A DNA stretch of 64,000 nucleotides from positions 372,001 through 436,000 of the forward strand of contig CAJXUD010000002.1 in assembly GCA_913061415.1 (NCBI GenBank), read 5' to 3'. Within the stretch, counting starts at the first letter, position 1, and each line of letters starts with the position of its first letter. Below the pieces are notes generated by a model. The model had not been told where the DNA came from. It made no database searches and saw only the letters and a program-made list of their open reading frames with translations. Source of the DNA: an uncultured Oleispira sp. Lineage in GTDB: Bacteria; Pseudomonadota; Gammaproteobacteria; Pseudomonadales; Oceanobacteraceae. A program made the translations under genes and the position numbers. Positions 53,879-62,467 of the stretch are shown piece after piece.

Positions 53879-55342
53879 ATGAAAAACTCTATATTTTCGC
53901 GTAAATCATTAACCATGAGCAGCATTCGTTTTCCATTATTTTGGCAGATGCTTCTCTCCATGACTCTGGTACTTTTCCTATCTATTGGGGTTCTATGGGG
54001 CTATCTACAGGTTAATTTTAACGACTTAATGCAACGACAAATTGATACCTTTGCGAATACCGTGACTCAGCAAGCGGCAAATAGCGCCGCTGAAATGTTA
54101 ATGGCCGAAGACTATCTAGCGCTTTCCTCGATGCTAGAAAACATCGTTCATACCAGCGATAATATTTTATCTATCTCGATTGAAGACGACTTAGGCAAGA
54201 CCGTAGCCATAGCATTAAGAACACCTGAGACAGAAGAGGCTGATAAGGAGAAAAACTCTCAAGCTAAGCTGAGTAATGATCGAGTACTCGATAAAAATAG
54301 CAGTCGCTATCGCTCCGATATTATCTTTCATCAGGTCACTGCGGGGTCCATTCAGCTTAGTATTGATAATAGCGCCATCAGTAATTCTCTGATTAAAGCG
54401 TTAAGCGCTTTGGGGCTTATTTTAATCGGCATTATTTCTCTCGCGACATTGAGCAGTATTGTTATTGCGAAAAAGTTAACTCAATCTTTAAAGCAACTTC
54501 AGCAGACAACAAAGCAAGTTGCCAAAGGTAATCTATCCCCAGCCTTGCCCCGCGCGAAGAATAATGAAGTCGGTGATTTGGTAACAAGCTTTGAACACAT
54601 GCTGCAAGGCTTACGCGATAAAGAAGCGATCGAAAAAAACTTTCATTCGTTTATATCCAAAGACATTGCTAAAGATATCCTGTCCGATTTAGATCAACCT
54701 AAGAAACCCTTAAAGCATGTTTGTGGTTCGATTTTATTTGTCGACATCATTGGTTTCACTGAATTAAGTGAAAACCAAACGCCGATACAAATTGCCGAAG
54801 CACTGAATCAATATTATTCGTTAATCCATCAGGTCAGTAAAATCTATTGGGGCAGTGTCGATAACTTTATTGGCGATGGCGCTATGATCACATTTGGCGT
54901 CCATAACAACGATGCTAAACACAGTATTAATGCGATCTGCGCCGCAAAGATTTTTATTCGTTTGACTAAAGCGCTGAATAAACACCGCATCAGCCATGAC
55001 CTTCCTGAACTAAATTTTAGGTTAGGCCTACACTGTGGCGATATGTTAGCCGGTGCGATCGGCGATCAAGAACGTATGCAGTTCACTATTACCGGGGATG
55101 CTGTTAACGTCGCCTCACGCCTGTGTGATATTGCCAGCCCAAACAAGTTAATGATCAGCGAATGTATATACCAACACCCAGCATGCCATGATTTATTAGT
55201 GACAGAAGCCAGTGAGAGCTTTAGGGTTAAGGGAAAAAAGCAGCCTATTAACTGCTTTAATGTCATTGGCTTAGCGCCACAGTTTAACCGCATTTTGATG
55301 CAACAAGAAAATGAACTCATAGCGATGCAGAAGTATGTTTAA
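53879..55342 (+). CDS. Membrane class III adenylate/guanylate cyclase-like protein
   Basis: 487 residues. TM1 at about 20-42, a short periplasmic sensor, TM2 at about 176-198, HAMP (about 198-250), then a class III cyclase domain (about 285-465). Metal-binding Asp289 (LFVDIIGF) and Asp333 (FIGDGAM) and the transition-state Asn/Arg in GDAVNVASRL are present. The residue that is usually the purine-specifying Lys (DKFIGD type) is Asn here (DNFIGD), so nucleotide choice is uncertain. The 3' end overlaps the next gene by eight bases. Confidence 0.88.
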   Translation: MKNSIFSRKSLTMSSIRFPLFWQMLLSMTLVLFLSIGVLWGYLQVNFNDLMQRQIDTFANTVTQQAANSAAEMLMAEDYLALSSMLENIVHTSDNILSISIEDDLGKTVAIALRTPETEEADKEKNSQAKLSNDRVLDKNSSRYRSDIIFHQVTAGSIQLSIDNSAISNSLIKALSALGLILIGIISLATLSSIVIAKKLTQSLKQLQQTTKQVAKGNLSPALPRAKNNEVGDLVTSFEHMLQGLRDKEAIEKNFHSFISKDIAKDILSDLDQPKKPLKHVCGSILFVDIIGFTELSENQTPIQIAEALNQYYSLIHQVSKIYWGSVDNFIGDGAMITFGVHNNDAKHSINAICAAKIFIRLTKALNKHRISHDLPELNFRLGLHCGDMLAGAIGDQERMQFTITGDAVNVASRLCDIASPNKLMISECIYQHPACHDLLVTEASESFRVKGKKQPINCFNVIGLAPQFNRILMQQENELIAMQKYV

Positions 55343-56354
55343 ATCAACCATCACACTGCTATTAATGGCCGCATCGATCGTCGTCACCGGTTGTGCAACT
55401 ACATCAGGATTATTTACTACAACTACAGAGCAGCTGATTGAAGAGCATCAGTACCAAAAAGCGATTGCGTTGATAGAAGCAGAAATCCCGACAAATACAG
55501 TATTTTTGTTAGAAACCAAGGCCTTAGCAGCCCAACATAAAAAGGCACAACTCCTTAACGTCAATCAGCTCATCAACAATAAACAGTGGGGGGAGGCACG
55601 AGAAATACTAAAACAGTTGCAAGCCAATCAACCTACTCTCGTACTTGAACGTTATTACTCAGACATAGACAAAGCCCAGCGCGAAGAAGAGCGCCACATC
55701 AATACTCAGCGCGCGCTTTTACAAGCTCAGCTTTTAGACGTACATTTTGCTCAAGAAAACTTATACGAAAGAATTCATTACAAGCGTATTAATTGGTTTT
55801 CAAAACGGCATAATTTATTAACAAAAAAACAAGCATTAGCAGAAGAGCTATTACAGCTGTCGACCCAAGCCTTGCTGGTAAAAGATTATACCAATGCCCA
55901 AAAAACGTATGAAAAAGCCATATATCTTGATCCTAACCTTGGCGCGGGTGAAATTACTCATGCGATTAATGCAGGTTTGAGCCATCTGAATAACAAAGCC
56001 ATTAGCGAACGCCAAAGTTCTCTTATTCGACAGCTTAATAATGCGATAAAAAAAGATAACTTTGATTCTTTACTCATCATTCAAGACATCTTAACCAATG
56101 AACTATTCAGCGGCCCAGAGGTTGAAGCGGCATTATTAAAAGCCAACAAAACTCGAGCAGAACATGCGCAGGTTTTAGATAAATCAGCATCAATAGAATA
56201 TCGAAAAGGTAATATCTCGACAGCACTTATTCAATGGCAGCAAGCCCTGAAACTCAGCCCACAAGATAGCAATCTCAAAGAGAGGTTAGCGCGCGCAGAA
56301 AAGGTGCAGCGTAAGTTGGACAAGCTGACCCAGAGTGACGAAAGTTCTGATTAA
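55335..56354 (+). CDS. TPR-containing lipoprotein coupled to the cyclase
   Basis: 339-residue lipoprotein with lipobox VTGC (Cys20). The mature part is helical, with TPR-like units: ALLVKDYTNAQKTYEKAIYLDPN at about 185-207 and ASIEYRKGNISTALIQWQQALKLSP near the C-terminus. It starts inside the end of the cyclase gene, so the two are translationally coupled; it may present a periplasmic signal to the cyclase sensor. Converges with the LysR gene (4-bp gap). Confidence 0.8.
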   Translation: MFKSTITLLLMAASIVVTGCATTSGLFTTTTEQLIEEHQYQKAIALIEAEIPTNTVFLLETKALAAQHKKAQLLNVNQLINNKQWGEAREILKQLQANQPTLVLERYYSDIDKAQREEERHINTQRALLQAQLLDVHFAQENLYERIHYKRINWFSKRHNLLTKKQALAEELLQLSTQALLVKDYTNAQKTYEKAIYLDPNLGAGEITHAINAGLSHLNNKAISERQSSLIRQLNNAIKKDNFDSLLIIQDILTNELFSGPEVEAALLKANKTRAEHAQVLDKSASIEYRKGNISTALIQWQQALKLSPQDSNLKERLARAEKVQRKLDKLTQSDESSD

Positions 56355-56358
56355 AGCG

Positions 56359-57276
56359 TTACCATTGCGCTTCCATCAACTGCTTTATCAAAACTTGAAG
56401 GCCTTTGCCTTTATTGATCATTTTCCAAGCCATATAATTTTCATAGTTATTGGCTTCACGCACAATATTAAGTTCTTTTAACTTTCCATCCTCTAAATAT
56501 TGCTGAATACGATTACGTGGCAGGTGACCAATACCAATACCTGCAAGGATAGCTTCCAGTTTTTGATCAATATTTTGTACATAAAAAGACAGCATGGGGG
56601 TATTTAATTTGTCACTGCTTAGACCTGCGCTACGAGGAACATCAAAGCGTGCGGTATCGTGTGTAATAACACGCCTGAGTTTTGGCAATGCTATGGCTAA
56701 AGCATCTGCATCATTCGCGATAGCCGCATGCTCATGAGAAGCGGCTATCACTGGGACTAATTCACTCTCTCCTAGCACCTGAGTGCGAAAGCCTTTCTGC
56801 GAAGGCACTGGGCCGGGAACGCCTATAATAAGTTCGACTCGATCCTGGTCAAGGGCTTCCCAACCACCACTAAGCACACTTTCGATTAAATCAATCTCAA
56901 CATTTTCATGCTGTTCAAGAAAGTCAGCTAAAACGCCAAATAATACTGAAGAGTCTAATGTCGATTCCATTGCGATACGTATTTTAGGCTCCCAGCCCGT
57001 CGCCACTTCTTTTGCGCTATTGGCTAATCGCGAGGTCGCACTGAGGATTGTACGACCTTCTTGTAAGATCAACTGACCCGCAGGGGTTAATACCGAGCGT
57101 CGCCCTTGACGTTGAAAAAGCGAGATATCAAGCTGCTCTTCAAGCTTTTGTACCGCGTACGAGACTGCCGACGTTGCTTTATTTAACTCTTCCGATGCTT
57201 TTGCAAAACTTCCTCGTCGATCAATGGCATCTAAGGTTTCTAATACCTCAATCGTTATAGGGTTTCTAACACTCAT
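56359..57276 (-). CDS. LysR-family transcriptional regulator
   Basis: 305 residues. N-terminal winged HTH (RGSFAKASEELNKATSAVSYAVQKLE) and a C-terminal periplasmic-binding-protein-like effector domain. It is divergent from a glutathionyl-hydroquinone reductase gene with a perfect palindrome between them, the standard layout for a regulator of its neighbour. ATG at 57276 is chosen; TTG at 57288 is an in-frame alternative. Confidence 0.9.
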   Translation of the reverse strand: MSVRNPITIEVLETLDAIDRRGSFAKASEELNKATSAVSYAVQKLEEQLDISLFQRQGRRSVLTPAGQLILQEGRTILSATSRLANSAKEVATGWEPKIRIAMESTLDSSVLFGVLADFLEQHENVEIDLIESVLSGGWEALDQDRVELIIGVPGPVPSQKGFRTQVLGESELVPVIAASHEHAAIANDADALAIALPKLRRVITHDTARFDVPRSAGLSSDKLNTPMLSFYVQNIDQKLEAILAGIGIGHLPRNRIQQYLEDGKLKELNIVREANNYENYMAWKMINKGKGLQVLIKQLMEAQW

Positions 57277-57300
57277 AGCGCACACCAACTGTTCTAATTA

Positions 57301-57314
57301 TTAGATTAATCTAA
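57301..57314. promoter_or_regulatory. LysR-type operator, TTAGATTAATCTAA palindrome
   Basis: Perfect 14-bp palindrome containing a T-N11-A, 25 bp from the LysR start and 124 bp from the reductase start. Probable binding site for the adjacent LysR protein. Confidence 0.6.
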
Positions 57315-57392
57315 ACAGATTGTAGCGCTTATAGAAAGTTTTTAGCACTCTATAATTGAGATCATAAGCAATAAACACTTAAGTCTAAAAGT

Positions 57393-57411
57393 CTCTGAAA
57401 ATACTTCAGAG
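57393..57411 (+). other. 7-bp hairpin in the leader of the reductase gene
   Basis: CTCTGAA, loop AATAC, TTCAGAG: a perfect stem ending 28 bp before the reductase start. Role unknown. Confidence 0.4.
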
Positions 57412-57438
57412 CTAATCAGAATGAAAGAGGTGTAAGTC

Positions 57439-58419
57439 ATGGGTCTAATACAAAACGGTAAATGGGTTGATCAGTGGTACGATACTAAAGAAAGTGGTGG
57501 CGAATTCCGTCGTCAAGATAGCCGCTTCAGAAGCTGGTTAACCACCGATGGTCAACCTGTTACCGATTCTGAGACGAGCAGAAAAATACCAAGTTTTAAA
57601 GCCGAGAAAGGCCGTTACCATTTATACGTTTCTTTGGCTTGTCCATGGGCCCACCGCACATTAATTTTCCGTGAGCTTAAAGGCCTACAAGACTATATCG
57701 ATGTAACAATTGTTGATCCGATCATGCTTGAGAATGGCTGGGAAGTCACTGACCCGCTATACGGCTTTGACTTCATGTATCAGCTGTACCTGAAAGCAGA
57801 TAGTCAGTACGAAGGCCGTGTGACGGTACCTGTATTATGGGACAAACAAACCGAAACGATTGTGAGCAACGAATCGGCTGACATTATTCGTATGTTTAAC
57901 TCCGCGTTTAATGATTTAACCGGTAATACGGATGACTACTATCCTGAAGCGCTGCACGAATCGATTAATACGATTAACGAATTGGTATATCACAAGATCA
58001 ATAACGGCGTTTATCTGTCTGGTTTTGCAACCACACAACAAGCCTATGAAACGGCTTACTACAATTTGTTTGCAGCACTAGAACAAGTAGAAGAGATTCT
58101 AACCAAGCAGCGTTATTTAGTGAGTGAGACATTAACCGAAGCCGACTGGCGTTTGTTTACGACCTTGATTCGTTTTGATGCGGTGTATTTTGGCCACTTC
58201 AAAACCAACAAGAGAATGATTGCAGATTATCCAGCGTTAAGCGGTTATATGCGTGAACTTTATCAGGTGCCTGGCATTGCAAGCACCGTCAGTTTAGATC
58301 ATATCAAAACGCACTATTACGCTAGCCATGTCACGATCAACCCAACGGGAGTTATTCCCGTCGGACCAGAGCAAGATTTTAATCTTCCTCATGGACGTGA
58401 TCACTTACCCGCGGCTTAG
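57439..58419 (+). CDS. yqjG: Glutathionyl-hydroquinone reductase (YqjG, Xi-class GST)
   Basis: 326 residues. Glutathione S-transferase fold with the Xi-class CPWAH motif (Cys68, SLACPWAHRT) and the N-terminal GEFRRQDSRFRSW block. It reduces glutathionyl-hydroquinones to hydroquinones with release of GSSG. The C-terminal helical domain has SETLTEADWRLFTTLIRFD. AAAGAGG precedes the ATG. Likely controlled by the divergent LysR protein. Confidence 0.9.
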   Translation: MGLIQNGKWVDQWYDTKESGGEFRRQDSRFRSWLTTDGQPVTDSETSRKIPSFKAEKGRYHLYVSLACPWAHRTLIFRELKGLQDYIDVTIVDPIMLENGWEVTDPLYGFDFMYQLYLKADSQYEGRVTVPVLWDKQTETIVSNESADIIRMFNSAFNDLTGNTDDYYPEALHESINTINELVYHKINNGVYLSGFATTQQAYETAYYNLFAALEQVEEILTKQRYLVSETLTEADWRLFTTLIRFDAVYFGHFKTNKRMIADYPALSGYMRELYQVPGIASTVSLDHIKTHYYASHVTINPTGVIPVGPEQDFNLPHGRDHLPAA

Positions 58420-58453
58420 GTCAGGTAACATAGACTGAGCAAGCATCCATTCG

Positions 58454-58476
58454 CCGCTAAGCAAACATTATAGCGG
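58454..58476. other. 6-bp inverted repeat over the 2OG oxygenase stop
   Basis: CCGCTA and TAGCGG flank an 11-base loop between the convergent reductase and 2OG oxygenase genes. No T-tract on either strand. Confidence 0.3.
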
Positions 58477-59142
58477 AGGGTCAACTCGGTCAAAGACCGA
58501 CGTATTTACTCGGAACCAACCTGCAATAGAATGGCGGTCTCTTTTGGCCGCCAATACTTCATGAGGAAATTCTTCACTCAAAAAAGCAACCAAGGTGCCA
58601 AATAAAGGAATCACTTTAGTCCCTTCTTTATCGTGATCATCCTTGTACAAAACCAGCTCACCACCATCCGCGGCTGTCCAGCCAGAATTAAAATAGGCAA
58701 CCACCGACAGTACTCGGTTCGCTTCCCCACGGAACGCATCGTAATGACGTTTGTAATAATCCCCTGGACTGTAATGAGCAAAATGACTTTCAAATGAGAA
58801 CAAGCCTAAAAATAAACGGCGATTGAGAAAGCTTTGTAATCCCGCAGTCCAACTTAACCAGTCTTTTCCTGCGTCGGTTTCACCGTTAATCCAGCAAATA
58901 GCATCGGTTCTGACGAATTCGTTTTCAAGATAATCACCACCTCGACCAATACCGGCTTTCTTAAAGTTTTCCGCCGCTAGCACCTGCTGTTGATTATAAA
59001 GATCAATCGCTAAGCCTTCTGGTAATGCACCATGACGAATGCTGTAGCCTTGCTTTTCGATATCTTGAGCAATTAGGCCAAACAGTGTTTCATCGTTCGT
59101 TCTATCGCCATCCATGGATGGAAATTGATTTAAAGCGACCAA
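58468..59142 (-). CDS. 2-oxoglutarate/Fe(II) oxygenase, prolyl-hydroxylase-like
   Basis: 224 residues. Iron ligands His133 and Asp135 (KRHYDAF) and His194 (FPHEV), with 2-oxoglutarate-binding Arg203 in RDRHSIAGWF, in the double-stranded beta-helix order typical of P4H-type dioxygenases. Substrate is unknown; it could be a protein residue. Codon 10 (MDGDR...) is an alternative start. Lies 28 bp downstream of zapE on the same strand, so it may share its transcript. Confidence 0.85.
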   Translation of the reverse strand: MVALNQFPSMDGDRTNDETLFGLIAQDIEKQGYSIRHGALPEGLAIDLYNQQQVLAAENFKKAGIGRGGDYLENEFVRTDAICWINGETDAGKDWLSWTAGLQSFLNRRLFLGLFSFESHFAHYSPGDYYKRHYDAFRGEANRVLSVVAYFNSGWTAADGGELVLYKDDHDKEGTKVIPLFGTLVAFLSEEFPHEVLAAKRDRHSIAGWFRVNTSVFDRVDPPL

Positions 59143-59170
59143 GTGGTATACCTTTTAGATGTAAAAGTCG

Positions 59171-60328
59171 TTAAGGCAATTTATGAGCTATTTGGCTCAT
59201 ATATTCTTCACTGCCCATTTCAATTAAACGACTGCGGGCTCTTTCAAACTGAAAGGCCAAACTGCCGTGGGTATATAATTTATCCAATGATACATAGCAA
59301 GTTAAATATAAAGCGACCTGCTGATCGTACAGCTCATCAACTAAAGCAATAAACCGTCTAGCCCCATCATCCATGGGTGCGAGCATAACTTCGCGCTCGC
59401 CGGTATCTCCCGAGCCCACACTACCATCTTCAGTACCACGTGCCTTAATGCGCTCATACACGGCCCCGCCTAATGCTGGAACATTTAGCAAATAAACGAT
59501 GGAGAACTGCTTGGCTATTTCGATGTAATCAAAATGACTTCTTGGGCCTAAACACAAGTCTTCAAATTCAAAAACTATGGTTGAGGTGTCTTTGTGTAGA
59601 TAATTAATCTCTCGGCCTAATATTTCTATTACCTCAGGAGGTTTATCAAGGTGTTTATCAGGAAGCAGAGCGGTTTCTTGAAAATCTTCATTTATCAAAA
59701 AATAATTTTGCAGTGTATGTAAATGGCGTTCGCGGTGATCTTTGGTGCCCATAAGTTCTATAATTTTCATGTTCTGATGAATGGCATCAATTGCGGGTAA
59801 AAAGCTAGCCCGCTGCAAGCCGTCTTTATACAAATCATCTGGGGCGCAATTACTGGTAGCAACAACAATCATGCCTTGCTCAAACAGGTACATAATCAAG
59901 CGGCCCAATAACATGGCATCACCAATGTCATACACAAAAAACTCATCAAAACATAAGATCTCGTGACGACTTTTTAGGTGTTTCGCAATCTTTCTAAGAG
60001 GGTCTTTACTGCCTGATAATTGAGCTAACTGACTATGCACGTCGCGCATAAAATGATGAAAGTGCAGCCGTAAGCAAATATCGGTATCGAATGATTCAAC
60101 AAAGATATCCATTAAAAATGTTTTGCCACGCCCGACCTCTCCCCATAAATACAAGCCATCACAGGAAGTACTGCCACGCGTCCTCTTTCGATTCACTGTC
60201 AGCCTATCAGCAGTCTGCTCGTGCAATTGCTGTAATGCCATTAATGCTTGCTGCTGCGACTCGTCAAAGCTTACTTGCCCTTGGGCCGTTAAATCTTGAT
60301 ATTTCTGCAATGGGCTAGAAGGCGTCAT
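59171..60328 (-). CDS. zapE: Cell division protein ZapE (AFG1-like ATPase)
   Basis: 385-residue AAA-like ATPase. Walker A GEVGRGKT (63-70), Walker B ILCFDEFFV, then DIGDAMLLGRL and ATSNCAPDDLYKDGLQR, matching ZapE/AFG1. It acts with FtsZ at the septum under stress conditions in E. coli. The usual gene order with rplM/rpsI is not seen here. Confidence 0.93.
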   Translation of the reverse strand: MTPSSPLQKYQDLTAQGQVSFDESQQQALMALQQLHEQTADRLTVNRKRTRGSTSCDGLYLWGEVGRGKTFLMDIFVESFDTDICLRLHFHHFMRDVHSQLAQLSGSKDPLRKIAKHLKSRHEILCFDEFFVYDIGDAMLLGRLIMYLFEQGMIVVATSNCAPDDLYKDGLQRASFLPAIDAIHQNMKIIELMGTKDHRERHLHTLQNYFLINEDFQETALLPDKHLDKPPEVIEILGREINYLHKDTSTIVFEFEDLCLGPRSHFDYIEIAKQFSIVYLLNVPALGGAVYERIKARGTEDGSVGSGDTGEREVMLAPMDDGARRFIALVDELYDQQVALYLTCYVSLDKLYTHGSLAFQFERARSRLIEMGSEEYMSQIAHKLP

Positions 60329-60449
60329 GGATTAAGAGTCATCATAAAGTATGAAAATAGCGGCATGGCTAGATACTGAAATAAGGTGGAGTCAGGTATA
60401 AATAAAGTATAGAGCGAAAATGTGAAGCTTAAGGGAACTGATTAGGAGA

Positions 60450-60490
60450 GATACTAACAATTAGGATGCTAATAATTGGATGCTAATGAG
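60450..60490 (-). repeat. 12-15-bp tandem repeat, 3 copies, downstream of the csp gene
   Basis: GATACTAACAATTAG (60450-60464), GATGCTAATAATTG (60465-60478) and GATGCTAATGAG (60479-60490). A degenerate array in the gap between zapE and the csp stop. Confidence 0.7.
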
Positions 60491-60494
60491 ATAG

Positions 60495-60526
60495 CATAAA
60501 GCAGGGGGAGCACAAAGCAGTGGGCG
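60495..60526 (-). repeat. 16-bp tandem duplication downstream of the csp gene
   Basis: CATAAAGCAGGGGGAG followed by CACAAAGCAGTGGGCG, 13 of 16 identical, directly beside the array at 60450. A GGGCGGC-AA-GCCGTCC stem overlaps its right end (60522-60537) and may end csp transcripts. Confidence 0.7.
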
Positions 60527-60564
60527 GCAAGCCGTCCAACTGCTTCACGTGCTTAGGCTGGAGC

Positions 60565-60771
60565 TTAGATAGCTACAACTTTATTTGCACAAGGGCCTTT
60601 CTGACCTTCGCCAATTTCGAATTCAACCGCTTGGCCGTCATTCAAAGTTGCGTAACCGCCGCCAGCTTGGATTTCTGAATGGTGTACAAACAGATCCTTT
60701 CCGCCATCTTCAGGTGTAATAAAACCGAAACCTTTATCGGCATTAAACCACTTAACGATACCTTTACTCAT
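60565..60771 (-). CDS. CspA-family cold-shock protein
   Basis: 68-residue single cold-shock domain. RNP1 KGFGFITPE and RNP2 DLFVHHSEI bind single-stranded RNA or DNA. It is an RNA chaperone; whether it is cold-induced cannot be told from the protein. The upstream region is long and holds two inverted repeats, as expected for a structured csp leader. Confidence 0.95.
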   Translation of the reverse strand: MSKGIVKWFNADKGFGFITPEDGGKDLFVHHSEIQAGGGYATLNDGQAVEFEIGEGQKGPCANKVVAI

Positions 60772-61159
60772 GTTCTTTACTCTTAATTATTGGTGAAATA
60801 TTTAAGTTACACTCGAATTCACCAGTTCGAGCATAAAGACGTGATAAAGAGCATAACTAAACTGCAGAACAACCTAATTAGATACACTTACCTTAATCTA
60901 ATTAGACAATCACATATTTATGGTCAAGTTACAACTATTTGATGTATTAAACATATGAATAATTTCCGTCTCTTCTTAACAAATTCTAAAAACAGGTCCA
61001 ATATCGAACGAACTTCAGCCCTCAAGCTAACGATTATCGGGAAATAGGCTAATTATTCGCTATCCTATTAAAAAGATAAGGTTTACTTATAAATTCTTTG
61101 AGCTTATGCAGACGCTTAGATTTATAATCCAAGATACCTAAAGAAGAGAATATTTATTT
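60772..61159. other. 388-bp gap: divergent csp / permease upstream region
   Basis: No gene seen. Two inverted repeats: CTCGAA/TTCGAG (60812-60831) about 40 bp ahead of the csp start, and CTAATTAGA/TCTAATTAG (60874-60882 with 60897-60905). The first would sit in the csp mRNA leader. The region also holds the promoter of the permease at 61160. I found no clear cold-box match. Confidence 0.5.
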
Positions 61160-62167
61160 ATGTCGGCATTGATCGAAAACTTCATTTTGCTATTCACTGA
61201 GTCAGCTCCTTATCTATTGCTAGGCTTATTACTGGCAGGAGTTATTCGCATGCTGGTGCCCGATAGATGGATTACTAAATTTTTGGGTGAAAATAGTTCG
61301 GTAGCGACCGCGGCTATAATCGGTACGCCTTTACCTTTATGCTCCTGCTCGGTTATTCCTACCGCTATCGGCATTCGTCGAGCAGGCGCAAGCAAGGCCA
61401 GCACCGCAAGTTTTATGGTCGCGACACCAGAAACAGGGGTAGACTCTATTGGTGTTACTTTAGCCCTAATGGGGCCCGTTATGGCGATTTTCCGCCCTAT
61501 CTCGGCTATTTTATCCGCAATAACAGCGGGCATCCTTGTTCGCCTTTGGGATTCCGAAACCCCACCCATTCAAGATAAAGTAGTTAAAAGTTGCTGCGGT
61601 GAGAAAAAGGAAGTACTTGGGTTTGGCCAAAAGATAAAAAACGCCGTGGTTTATGGCTATGGAAAATTATTATCTGATTTCATGGGTTGGTTGTTGATCG
61701 GTATTGGGTTTGCCGCGCTGATTCAAACTTATGTTCCGCCAACGCTTTTAAGCGAATACGGCGATGGCATCTTTGCCATGCTGATCGCGGTTGTGATTTC
61801 CATCCCAATGTATATTTGCGCAACAGCTTCAACTCCTGTTGCCGCAGGCTTAATGTTATCGGGAATCTCACCCGGAGCAGCCTTGGTATTCATGCTTACT
61901 GGTCCAGCCACTAATATTGCAACTTTAATGGTAGTGAAAAATGAATTAGGCATAAGGTCATTAATAGCTTATTTAACGGGAGTTATCGTTACGGCTCTGG
62001 TTATGGGCCTAACCCTAGATTGGATGGTTGAGTATTTTCAATTAACGATTGAGGTTAGCCAAGGTGAGCATGGAGATGTAGCGTCTCTTCTTTACTCAGC
62101 CTCCGCAATTATTTTAGCGGCATTGATTTTTTGGCAATATGGCAAAAAATTTAAATTTTTTATTTAA
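61160..62167 (+). CDS. SO_0444/ArsP-type permease, probable Cu/Zn efflux
   Basis: 335 residues with about eight to ten membrane helices (two ArsP_1/DUF318 repeats). TPLPLCSCSVIPTA near residue 55 and a cytoplasmic KSCCGEKK loop give cysteines suited to soft-metal handling; GATNI-type motif appears as LTGPATNIATL. The closest named group I recall is the SO_0444 copper/zinc efflux family; organoarsenical ArsP is the main alternative. It stands alone, with no ArsR-type regulator adjacent. Confidence 0.78.
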   Translation: MSALIENFILLFTESAPYLLLGLLLAGVIRMLVPDRWITKFLGENSSVATAAIIGTPLPLCSCSVIPTAIGIRRAGASKASTASFMVATPETGVDSIGVTLALMGPVMAIFRPISAILSAITAGILVRLWDSETPPIQDKVVKSCCGEKKEVLGFGQKIKNAVVYGYGKLLSDFMGWLLIGIGFAALIQTYVPPTLLSEYGDGIFAMLIAVVISIPMYICATASTPVAAGLMLSGISPGAALVFMLTGPATNIATLMVVKNELGIRSLIAYLTGVIVTALVMGLTLDWMVEYFQLTIEVSQGEHGDVASLLYSASAIILAALIFWQYGKKFKFFI

Positions 62168-62209
62168 AATAAACGACTGCACCCTCGGTACTTTTAGCTG
62201 TGTAAATAA

Positions 62210-62243
62210 AGGGCTTTCATGAGGTTGCATAAAGGAAAGCCCT
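62210..62243 (+). other. 9-bp inverted repeat after the permease
   Basis: AGGGCTTTC (62210-62218) and GAAAGCCCT (62235-62243), 16-base loop, no T-tract. Possibly an mRNA-end stabilising stem. Confidence 0.45.
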
Positions 62244-62398
62244 GTGCGTAATTAAATAGGATAACGTGTTGGTCATTACAACTCCGTGCCTATATTTATA
62301 AAGATCCAATAAGTAGTATTTTCTGTCGAATAATTTGAAATAGCTGGCAAAAATAATACTTAACTTTAACCTAAATTGCTTTTCTGAAGACACCTAAT

Positions 62399-62434
62399 AA
62401 AAAGAGCCTGTTCGATGTGAACAAGCTCTTTTTT
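62399..62434. terminator. Bidirectional terminator between convergent genes
   Basis: AAAGAGC-c-TGTTC, loop GATGT, GAACA-a-GCTCTTT with six T on the plus strand and A-run (TTTTT on minus) on the other side. 12 pairs with one mismatch. Serves both the permease and the gene ending at 62468. Confidence 0.85.
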
Positions 62435-62467
62435 AAGCTAACGAGGTTAATTTAAAAATTTATTCTT

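Larger units (their letters stand above)
62168..62467. other. 300-bp gap with two hairpins between convergent genes
   Basis: No gene. It holds a 9-bp stem at 62210-62243 and a strong bidirectional terminator at 62399-62434. Confidence 0.6.
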
